A stretch of DNA of 64,000 nucleotides from Gigantopelta aegis (taxonomy: Eukaryota; Mollusca; Gastropoda; Neomphalida; Peltospiridae): NCBI RefSeq assembly GCF_016097555.1, contig NC_054711.1, positions 30,234,462 through 30,298,461 of the forward strand. The letters run 5' to 3'. The position numbers and the translations under genes are program-made. Every line of letters starts with the position of its first letter. The stretch's first letter is position 1. The notes beneath the pieces are model-generated. The model had not been told where the DNA came from and searched no databases. It saw nothing but the letters and a program-made list of their open reading frames with translations. Shown here piece after piece: positions 54,824-64,000 of the stretch.

Positions 54824-55250
54824 TCAACGGCCGTAACGAGGCCACTCGCGTGGACATATCGATTGGACTTTAAACTTTTAGATCTGCGTTCAAAATTTTA
54901 TGTCGAAATTACTTCTTTTTTTTTTAAATATTATTAAATAGTCCGATCCTCTCTTCTTTCTCTTATTTAATTTTGGACTGTCCTTCTAAAATGCTCCAAA
55001 TTATATAAATATTCGGCCGAGCAGTCAATTCTTTTTATTTTTGGCTTATAACCTTTTTTTTATTTTTATTTATTCTATTAACTTTTTTACTAATTGCTAT
55101 TTTCAAAATTCTGCCAATTTTCACCCCCCCCCCCCCCCCCCCCCCCCATCCCGAGTCGGGCCACCGATCTTATCGGAGGTCGAACTCGGGATGGGCGTGT
55201 TCGAAACCCTAGTGGTATATGGGCACGTTAAATTAGTTATCATCATATCA
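53941..55250 (+). mobile_element. ORF1-only retroelement family 1, longer copy
   Basis: About 1.3 kb: a C run, the ORF, a 3' UTR, hairpins at 55150-55190 and 55196-55227, and a short ATC-type tail. It lies head-to-head with the family 2 element (50615-52062). Both have poly-C at the 5' side and a similar length, which suggests a defined unit rather than a random truncation. Confidence 0.65.
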
Positions 55251-55486
55251 TGAAAGCGTCGGAAGGAGGGTAAAGCGCACGCTTGCTGCGCGGTCGGTCT
55301 GCGGTCGATCCCCTTCAGTGGATCCATTCGGCTATTTCTCGTGCACCATGACTGGTATGCCGAAGGATGTGGTATGTGCAAACAGTTAAAATGTAATAAA
55401 AACAATACTAAGTACATACAGTAATATTTTACCTTTCTCAAGTCATTTCAGTTTATTATGAAACACTGTGATAATCTCTCATGAAC
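55251..55486. other. Copy-2-only segment with SINE B-like head
   Basis: Contains gtaaagcgcacgcttgctgc and gcggtcgatccccttcagtg, a SINE B-like head and partial core (about 55270-55380), then AT-rich filler. Absent from copy 1, where the retroelement tail runs straight into catgaagttttccta. Confidence 0.65.
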
Positions 55487-55794
55487 ATGAAGTTTTCCTA
55501 ACCTCCCCCCCCCCCCCAAAAAAAAACACCCACAAAAAACCCACACAAAAAAAACAAAAAAAACCACCAACAAAACAACCCAAAAAACAACGCCCCCCCC
55601 CCAACCCCCCCCCCCCCAAAAAAAAAAAAAAAAAAAAAACCAACAAAACAAAACACAACAACAACAAAAAAAGAAGAAGAAGAAGAAGAAGAAGAAGAAG
55701 AAAAACAAAAATCGTACACGTGTTTCCGTTATATGTTAACAAACGTCATATGTTTTCAACACTTTCTTTGGCTGTCTGTTTTTTTCCTTGTTAT

Positions 55795-56135
55795 ACCGGC
55801 CTCGGTGGCGTCGTGGTTAGGCCATCGGTCAACAGGCTAGTAGGTACTGGGTTCGGATTTAATCCAGATACCGACTCCAAGCCCCGAGTGAGTGCTCCGC
55901 AAGGCTCAATGGGTAGGTGTAAACCACTTGCACCGACCAGTGATCCATTACTGGTTCAACACCGGTCATGGTTTGTGCTATCCTGCCTGTGGGAAGCGCA
56001 AATAAAAGATCCCTTGCTGCCAATCGGAAAGAGTAGCCCATAAAGTGGCGACAGCGGGTTTCCTCTTAAAATATGTGTGGTCCTTAACCATATGTCTGAC
56101 GCCATATAACCGTAAATAAAATGTGTTGAGTGCGT
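55795..56135 (+). mobile_element. SINE A with B-box deletion, copy 2
   Basis: Counterpart of 7234-7574, same deletion and same ccttgttat flanks. Confidence 0.88.
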
Positions 56136-56521
56136 CCTTGTTATGGTAGTATAGGGTCTACACTATCTGCAATAATTTACATCAAATTCTTCTTTTGAAA
56201 ATAAAATCATAAAATGTTTGTAACTTGTAAAAAAAATAATAAACAATAAACAGTTTTCACTAAAAATATATTTACATAGATTATGTTGTTGTCATCTAGA
56301 TTATGTTCCGGCTGATAAATGACGTAATATCTCGCATAATCTCGCGATATACGCAGCTACAAACGAAGTATCGAAAACATATGTCGATAGAAATTGTAAG
56401 ACGGTACGATAGAATGTGAAATTTAACCATCAAAAAGAAAAGGCTCTGTTATAAACATGTTACATTCAAATCAAACTGAGAACAATATTTTTAATTAGCC
56501 CGTGCTCTCCTGATACAAGAG

Positions 56522-56636
56522 GGGCTGGATTTTAGCTCAGTCATTTGAATGTTCGCTCGAGGTGATTGCGTCACAGGATCAAACCACCTCGGTGGATCGA
56601 TTCAACTGATTTTTTTTTTTTTTTTTTTTTTTTTTT
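56522..56636 (+). mobile_element. SINE C head ending in poly-T at a deletion junction
   Basis: The head matches 7958-8060, then a T run of about 25 bases leads directly into ccagcacaaacatttacctg of the intron array. In copy 1 about 1.75 kb, including GPCR exon 2, lies between these points. Confidence 0.85.
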
Positions 56637-57096
56637 CCAGCACAAACATTTACCTGTCGCTGTGGTGGGGTGTGTGGGGGGGGGGGGGGGGGGTGGTGGT
56701 GGAGATTCCATTACTAATGGCATTAGACTATTCTAGACAGTGCACCACAACTGGTATATCAAGGGCTATCATATGTTCTATTTTGTCTCTGGACTGGTCC
56801 AGCACAAACATTTACCTGTCGGTGGGGGGAGGAGAGTCCATTACTAATGGCATTATACTATTGTAGCCAGCGCACCACGACTGGTATATCAAGGGCTATC
56901 ATACGTTCTATTCTGTCTCTGGAATGATCCAGCAAAAACATTTACCTGTCGGTGGGGGAAAAAAAAAGAGTCCATTACTAATGGCATTATACTATTCTAG
57001 CCCGTGCACCACGACTGGTATATCAAGAGCTATCATGTGTGCTATTCGGTCTCTGGAATGGTCCAGCACAAACATTTACCTGTCGCTGTGGTGTGT

Positions 57097-57127
<31 letters not shown>

Positions 57128-57900
57128 GGGTGCAGATTCCATTACTAATGGCATTAGACTATTCTAGCCAGTGCACCACGACTGGTATATCAAGGGCTAT
57201 ACTATGTTCTATTCTGTCTTTGGAATGGTCCAGCACACACATTTACCTATCGGGGGAAAAAAAGAGCCTATTACTAATGACATTAGACTATTTCTCTTTG
57301 TAGGAAGGGCACCACGACTGGTATATCAAGAGCCATGGTATGTGCTATTCTCTCTGTCGAATGGTCCAGCACACATATTTACCTATCGGGGGAAAAAGAG
57401 CCCATTACTAATGGCATTAGACTATTCTAGCCAGTGCTCTACGACTGGTATATCAAGGGCTATCATATGTTCTATTCTGTCTCTGGAATGGTCCAGCACA
57501 AACATTTACCTGTCGGTGTGGTGTGGTGGTGGTGGTGGTGGTGGTGGTGGTGGTGGTGGTGGGATTCCATTACTATTGGCATTAGACTATTCTAGCCAGT
57601 GCACCACGACTGGTATATCAAGGGCCATGATATGTGCTATTCTCTCTGTGGAATGGTCCAGCAGAAACATTTACCTGTGTGTGTGTGTGTGGGGGGGGGT
57701 CCATTACTGATGGTATTAGACTATTCTGACTGGTATATCAAGGGCCATGGTATGTGCTATTCTGTCTCTGGAATGGTCTAACACAAACAGTTACCTGTTG
57801 GGGGGGGGGGGAGAAGAGCCCATTACTAGCTGGTGTATCAAAGGCCATGATATGTGCTATCCTGTCTGTGGGATGGTCCAGCACAAACATTTATTTGGAG
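56637..57900. repeat. GPCR intron array, copy 2, about nine units
   Basis: Exon-2-edge words (atttacctgt or close variants) occur near 56648, 56810, 56940, 57074, 57241, 57378, 57504, 57669 and 57790. G-, GT- and GGT-repeat spacers vary in length. Unit number differs from copy 1. Confidence 0.9.
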
Positions 57901-57950
57901 AAAAAGTAAGTTTGGTTTCTTTAACGACACTATCATGGTTTATTTCATTT

Positions 57951-58264
57951 ATTTGTTTTGTTTAACGACACAACTAAAGCACATTGATTAATCAGTCATT
58001 GGATATTGGGTGTGAAACATTCGGTAACTCTTACAGTCTTAGAGAGGAAACCTCCTAAATTTTTTCCCATTAGTAGCAAGGGGTCTTTTATATGTACTTT
58101 CCTACAGACAGGAAAGCACATACCACAGCCTTTGCCCAGTTGTGGTGCAATGGTTGGAACGAGACAAAACCCAATCAGTTGAATGGATCCACCGAGGTGG
58201 TTCGATCCTACGATGCAAGAACATCAAGCGAACATTCAATTGACTTAGCTAAAATCCCGCCCAT
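57951..58264 (-). mobile_element. SINE C, copy 2
   Basis: Counterpart of 10776-11095, with intact B-box region. Confidence 0.82.
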
Positions 58265-58429
58265 GGAGAGAAAAGTCCATACCATTACTAATGACATTAG
58301 GCTATTTCTCGTTCTAGTCAGTGCACCACGACTGGTATAATAAAGGCCATGATATGTGCTATCCTGTCTGTGGGATGGTCCAACATAAACATAGAGAACA
58401 GAAAGAATAATAAAGTTTGTTTTTCTTAT

Positions 58430-58727
58430 AGTAAAGTTAGTTTGTTTAGTCTGACACCACCAGAGCATATTGATTCATTAATCACCGTCTATCGGATGTC
58501 AGATCTGACATAGTCTTAGAGAGGAAACACGCTACGTTTTTCCATTACTAACAACGGATCTTTTATATAGACCAATCATAGACAGGACAGCACATACCAC
58601 AGTATTTGATACACTAATCGTGGTGCACTGGCTGTGACGAGAAATAGCACAAAGGGCCCACAGGCGGGGATCGATCCTAGACCGACCGCGCATCAAGCAA
58701 GCGCTTTACCACTGGGCTACGTCCCTC
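58430..58727 (-). mobile_element. SINE B, complete, copy 2
   Basis: Counterpart of 11252-11500, retaining the core segment deleted there. Confidence 0.85.
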
Positions 58728-58853
58728 CTCGGTCATGGGGATGCTATCAATGCATTTTAAATGTTTATTTAAAGTACTGGCTAAAAACTGAACAGGTCTA
58801 GAAATTATACAGTTATATAATAAGAAGCAAATATGGTTAAAAGAAGAAGAAAT

Positions 58854-59214
58854 GTTTTATTTAACGACGCACTCAACACATTTTATTTACGGTTATATGG
58901 CGTCAGACATATGGTTCAGGACCACACAGATTTTAAGAGGAAACCCGCTGTCGCCACTACATGGGCTACTCTTTCCGATTAGCAGCAAGGGATCTTTTAT
59001 TTGCGCTTCCCACAGGCAGGATAGTACAAACCATGGCCTTTGTTGAACTGGTCGGTGCAAGTGGTTTACACCTACCCATTAAGCCTTGCGGAGCACTCAC
59101 TCAGGGTTTGGAGTCGGTATCGGGATTAAAAATCCCATGCCTCGACTGGGATCCGAACCCAGTACCCACCAGCCTGCAGACCGATGGCCTAACCACGACG
59201 CCACCGAGGCCGGT
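58854..59214 (-). mobile_element. SINE A, copy 2
   Basis: Counterpart of 11615-11992, with identical atggttaaaag flanks. A short deletion (about 15 bp, after gttgaac) lies in the body. Confidence 0.9.
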
Positions 59215-59394
59215 CACATGGTTAAAAGTGTATTATCGCAACTGACAATGAGGAATCTTGGATGTATTTGAAATACAATCTGAAATTAGATGGAAAGTGA
59301 CGCTTGTCAAATTGATTACCAATAATTAATAAGAAGCATATTGCGCATTTGGATAACCATTTGCTGTCTTATGCCTGAGGAGGGGTGGTGTGTG

Positions 59395-59425
<31 letters not shown>

Positions 59426-59762
59426 GGGGGGGGGGGTAAACTGGATTGCTCTTATCTAACCCATGTTGTTCTTTCTTCACTACCCTAATATATGTACTGT
59501 ATGGGTTTGTTTTAGGTAGGAGGTGAAATGTGAAAAAGACTCTATTATACTCTAAAGTAAACTAATTTGCATAACATAAAAGCGGTATACTCACAGACAC
59601 ACCCTACTGAAAACATGTATTATATTCATAAACTAAACACTGGAATTTCGGGGCATTTTGAACATATGGGGTGGATTTGCTCACCCGTAGCACCCTCTGT
59701 CTAGAGCCGCCCTGCCTACCCACCCGAGACCGGACCCACTGTTCTACAACAAAAAGAATTAC

Positions 59763-60351
59763 CCGTAGTTTCTTCTGTCGTCATGAATCGTGTGAAGCAA
59801 TTAAACAAGTTTAGTCAAAACGAGAAAAGTCCAATTCCTGTTATGACTGCCAGAGTTGTCTTTCTTGTTATCAACGTCACAGCACGTAGTGGAAAGCGGA
59901 CGACGATGAAGCGCTCTATCGTCATGGCAACGAGCACGAGAACATTCGAGTGGACGCAGAAGTAGAACAGGAACTGAATCATGGGACACGTGACGTCATT
60001 GTACACGGCGCAGTATGGCAGGTTGCGATACAGGAGATCCAGAATGCTGTAAACAAGAATCATCGTGTCCAGGACGGCTATTGTGGCCAGGTACCAAGAG
60101 CTGGGGCTCTTTCGGAAGGAGGAAAATAAGAGAACACACAGTGATAACATATTTCCCACGATTCCCAGCGACGCAAGGATTGGACTATACACTAATGTGA
60201 CTCTAGGCGCTACTTGGTACTCCAGATAGTCAGTTATATTGTCATGCGATTCCCCCAGCGTTTGTGTGGACGAATACAACGAGGAACTATTTTGTCTACG
60301 AGTAGCGACATCCGGTTGTGTGTAGAATGTGCAGGGCGTTGTCGACTCCAT
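59763..60351 (-). pseudogene. GPCR exon 1, copy 2: nonsense codon and no exon 2
   Basis: Homologous to exon 1 of the GPCR at 9094-13131 (N-terminus to TM4), with the donor site kept. Codon 179 reads TGA (59817-59815) where copy 1 has GGA, giving a stop inside TM4. Exon 2 is absent from the expected place; the intron array runs into a truncated SINE C. I count eight amino-acid changes in the first 178 residues (such as L3S, H18R, T21N, I56S, H108Y), six of them in the first 50, and about four silent changes. If this is a real paralogue it is a dead one. If it is the other haplotype, the locus carries a null allele. Confidence 0.85.
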
Positions 60352-60723
60352 TTCTTCTTTTTATCATAACTGGCAAATGATATGGATCTGAAAATAAATA
60401 AAAGGAGACCATTTATGGCCAAATGTCATGCTTGAACAGACGCGCCTCGCACCCCCACTCAGAGTTATCTTCCTTTCTTTTTTTTAATTGATGTACTTTC
60501 TGACTCAAACAAGAGCTTGCCGGCTCTTCAATATTCCGGGATGTTTACTTTTAAAATCGCAGTTCCTTGAAAATGAACACTAAGTTTGGTAAACCTATAA
60601 CACATATGTATATAAAAAAAAACCTGTTTGTTTTGTTTAACGACACCAGTAGAGTACATTGATTTCATATCTTGTATACAGTTAAATAAAGTGAAGCAAG
60701 AGTATGTGACGTTGAAGCAGGGT

Positions 60724-61050
60724 AGGGGCGGGACATAGACCAGTCGTAAAGTGCTCGCTTGTTGCGGAGTCGGTTTATAATTATGATCCCCACTGGTGGG
60801 CTCATTAGGCTATTTCTCGCCCCATCCATTGCACCACGACTGGTATATCAATAATCGTGACATGTGCTATCCTGTCTGTGAGACGGTGCATATAAAAGAT
60901 TCCTTGCTACTAATGGGAAAAACAAAAGCAGCGGGTTTCCTCTCTGAGACTATATGTTCGAATTACCAAATGTGTGACATCCAATAGCCGATGATTAATA
61001 AATCATTGCGCTCAAGTGGTGTCGTTAAACAAAATACGTTTTAACTTAAA
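60724..61050 (+). mobile_element. SINE B, copy 2
   Basis: Counterpart of 13505-13834. Confidence 0.87.
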
Positions 61051-61103
61051 ATAGGCAAATATCCTATAATAATAGACTCGAGCTCGTCTCCACAACCGAT
61101 ACT

Positions 61104-61112
61104 CCTAAGAGG
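61104..61112. other. Empty site of the copy 1 MULE
   Basis: Reads cctaagagg once; the MULE in copy 1 is flanked by two cttaagag(g). Confidence 0.85.
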
Positions 61113-61294
61113 TACGTGCGTTTTCTGAATTATGGAAAATGAATTTAGCGCTTTTACCAGAAATACTCGCACATACAAAAATGGATAATGCAAACACTAC
61201 AATGTAAGAATAACGTCTGACTTCAAATACCAAAATGAGACCCAACAGTGTAAAATATACAATGGTCTTTAAACACCAGGACCTGTCACATTAA

Positions 61295-61671
61295 AGGGAC
61301 ATTCCCGAGTTTGCTGCATTGTAAAATGTTTCCAACTAATAAAATAGTTCTACGATTAAACTTACATATTAAATATATTTTCTTGTTTAGACTATTAGTG
61401 TCTGTATAGTCAACGTGTTTCTGTGCGTCTTAATATTTGTAAGAAGGCCAAACTGGATTTTGTATTCAAATAATTTCGTACGTACGGAAAAACATATTTT
61501 AGGAAATAAAATGAAATTTAACATAGTACAAATATGAGAATGATCAGAAACACGTTTAATATACAGCCACTACTATGCTGAAAAATATATTTGATATGTA
61601 AGTACAATCGTTAAAAAGTCTCTGTAAGTCGATAACATCTTTAAAATCTCAGCAAACTCAGGAATGTCCCT
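61295..61671. mobile_element. TTAA-flanked MITE, copy 2
   Basis: Counterpart of 16489-16865; TTAA at 61291-61294 and 61672-61675. Confidence 0.88.
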
Positions 61672-62010
61672 TTAATAACAGATCGACCACCTTCTGTGGA
61701 CTCTGGTATGTACTGACATGTTTGGGAAAGGAAACACGAAATATCCTAAACTGCTTTATCGTTACGAGTAGCGGCCGAGGGTTTTTCTGTCGACTAAACG
61801 TCGAAAGAATCATACATTAGACACCTCAATGTCAGAAAACTAAAGCCATAACATAAAGCCATAACACTACATTCTTCACCACAAAAGACGAAAGTTCGTC
61901 ACTACTAAATGCATTGGTCATATCTTCACAGTTTGCCTGAGAGAAACACCGTTAATATGGCGAGTTACTTATTTATTATTATTATTATTAGGTTTCCAAG
62001 CCAATGCTGG

Positions 62011-63663
62011 GCGGGCGTACATACGATACATAGTTTTCCCTTTACATTTACTTATTTTATTTTTAGGGGTGGGGTGAACTAGATGTCAGAACACATATAG
62101 CAATGCTTTCAGCACTATAGTGCGTACTTGTATGGCGGTCATTGCCCCATATACTGACTTTCAGACAGGGTTCTGACATTTATAGAGTGGAGGAAACCCT
62201 GTGTGAGTTGTCCCTATCCATTATGTACCAAAGACGTTGTTGTTTTCGACTACTTAATACACACCGTTCGGCAAAAATCCATTTTCGAGACCCTGTGTGA
62301 GTGGTCCCTATCCATTATGTACCAAAAAAATGTGTTGCTTCGACTACTTAATACACACCGTTCGGCACATATCAATTTTTGAAAAATTCGGCCCCAAAAT
62401 TTATTTTTGCCCTTATTCACCAAATATTTGAGCCAAGGACTCAAATAAATGTTTCTATAATTCGCCCACGTAGGGCGTACATAAGACACATACATTTGCC
62501 TTTACATTTACACATTATATGTTTAGAGGTGGGGTGAACTAGATGTCAGAACTCATATAGCAATGCTTACAGCACCATAGTGCGTACTTGTATGGCGGTC
62601 ATTGCCCCATATACTGACTTTCAGAAAGGGTTCTGACATTTATAGAGTGGAGGAAACCCTGTGTGAGTTGTCCCTATCCATTATGTACCAAAGACGTTGT
62701 TGTTTTCGACTACTTAATACACACCGGTCGGCAAAAATCAATTTTCGAAAATTTGGCCCCAAAATTTAGTATTGGACTTATTCTCCACATATTTGGGCCA
62801 AGGACTAAAATAACTGTTCCTAAAATTCGCCCACGCAGGGCGTACATACGATACATACATTTGCTTTAAAATTTACACATTTTATTTTCAGGGGTGGGGT
62901 GAACTAGATGTCAGAACATATATAGCAATGCTTTCAGCACTATAGTGCGTACTTGTATGGCGGTCATTGCCCAATATACTGACTTTCAGAAAGGGTTCTG
63001 ATATTTATAGAGTGGATGAGACCCTGTGTGAGTGCTCCCTATCCAATATGTACGGAAAACTTTGTTTATTCGACTGCTTCATACACACCGTTCGGCACAA
63101 ATCATTTTTTAGAAAAATCGGCCCCAAAATTAATTTTTCCCTTATTCACCAAATATTTGGGCGAAGGACTAAAATAAATGTTCCAATAATTCGCCCACGC
63201 AGGGCGTACATAAGACACATACATTTACCTTTACATTTACACATTTCATTTTTAGGGTGGGGTGAACTAGATGTCAGAACACATATAGCAATGCTTTCAG
63301 CACTATAGTGCGTACATCTATGGCGGTCATTGCCCCATATACTGACTTTCAGAAAGGGTTCTGATAGTTATAAGAGTAGAGGAGACCCTGTGTGAGTGGT
63401 CCCTATCCGTTATGTACCAAAAACTTTGTTTATTCGACTACATAATACACACCGTTCGGCAAATATCAATTCTGGAAAATTTGGTCCCAAAATTTATTTT
63501 TGCCATTATTCACCAAATATTTGGGACAAGGACTAAAATAAATGTTCCTATAATTCGCCCACCAGGGCGTACATACGATTCATACATTTGCCTTTACATT
63601 TACACATTTAATTTTCAGGGGTGGGGTGAACTAGATGTCAGAACACATATAGCAATGCTTTCA
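62011..63663. repeat. ~365-bp satellite, 4.5 units
   Basis: gggcgtacat recurs at 62013, 62473, 62838, 63202 and 63565, i.e. steps of 460, 365, 364 and 363. The first unit holds an extra ~95-bp internal duplication (accctgtgtgagt...). Units share ctagatgtcagaacacatat and tatggcggtcattgcccc. The array starts exactly at the duplication edge and stops where a retroelement tail begins. Confidence 0.92.
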
Positions 63664-64000
63664 ATCAATCAATAAAATATTTACATGCTCCTATACCACG
63701 AAGGTTTCGAGCATGTCTATCCCAGGTTCGGCTACCGGATGCCAGTAGTCCAACCTGGGACAAAACAATTACTGGAGCAAACAGGGAAAAAGGACTTTAC
63801 AATAAATAATTATGTGCGTTATTTTCCCAAACAATATTTAATATACAGCAAACAACTAACAATTTGTAACGCAAATTTAGATCGGGCAGTCCTAAATATA
63901 AATATATTTTAAAATGTTTTTGTAAATATATTAATTAGCCCCCAAAATAGGGGTGGCAGGTGACTAGGAGGTTAGGCTTCAGCCACAGGAGGTTTTTTTT
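63664..64000 (-). mobile_element. Retroelement 3' end (family 5), cut by window edge
   Basis: On the minus strand the end consists of a perfect 9-bp-arm hairpin (tcccaggtt/aacctggga, 63720-63760), then catgctc...gagcatg (63684-63715), then a TTGA-type tail next to the satellite. Its 3' UTR start (agcccccaaaataggggt on the plus strand) resembles that of family 2 (agccccccaaaaaagaggtt near 51119), so the coding part probably lies beyond 64000. Confidence 0.65.

Noticed and set aside
62663-63675. Repeated small ORFs in the satellite (68-113 codons)
   Set aside because: Unit lengths of 363-365 are mostly not multiples of three, frames differ between units, and the sequence similarity is that of satellite DNA rather than of a protein.

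Overview
ORGANISM. This is animal nuclear DNA, most likely from a mollusc and probably a marine gastropod. The basis is intron-containing genes (a rhodopsin-family GPCR and a PC-esterase-like gene), very dense tRNA-headed SINEs, LINE relics, palindromic MITEs, long CT/CA/TA microsatellites and a 200-N scaffold gap. The SINE families match what I remember of molluscan repeats, but I could not run a search. I recognised no LTR retroelement, endogenous virus, Polinton or toxin gene, and no CRISPR, operon or free-standing tRNA gene.

LAYOUT. Positions 1-17205 (copy 1) and 41830-62010 (copy 2) are two copies of one locus in the same orientation. They differ by roughly 2.5% in the hand-aligned GPCR exon. 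The left edge of copy 1 lies outside the window; both copies end at the same base of shared sequence (17205/62010). They differ by several insertions and deletions. Copy 1 alone has a 2.29-kb MULE DNA transposon, a 109-bp palindromic MITE and GPCR exon 2. Copy 2 alone has a ~7-kb mosaic block (47177-54125), a 60-bp LINE 3' end and two ~240-bp segments. They may be a true tandem duplication or two haplotypes laid end to end by the assembler.

UNIQUE CENTRE (17206-41829). It holds SINEs and TTAA-flanked MITEs, a 6.3-kb element with long terminal inverted repeats (21776-28049), the N gap, a two-exon PC-esterase (NXPE-like) gene at 28802-33894 whose intron holds a 2.2-kb inverted-repeat element, and an old LINE in pieces (34790-40410) broken up by microsatellites, a near-perfect palindrome, a chimeric SINE and a MITE.

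GENES. The host genes with support are the GPCR (intact in copy 1; exon 1 only, with a nonsense codon, in copy 2) and the PC-esterase. The rest of the coding sequence belongs to mobile elements: the MULE transposase, LINE fragments, and a proline-rich ORF1-like protein in three copies from two diverged families. That protein is followed directly by a LINE-type 3' end.

MOST INTERESTING. (1) A retroelement superfamily that appears to carry only one ORF. (2) A two-hairpin 3' end with compensatory changes, shared by at least six LINE/SINE/ORF1-only families with different tail repeats. (3) A tandem array in the GPCR intron in which each unit has copied the splice acceptor and first bases of exon 2. 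(4) SINEs with swapped heads and tails. Right of copy 2 is a ~365-bp satellite (62011-63663) and another retroelement 3' end cut by the window edge.
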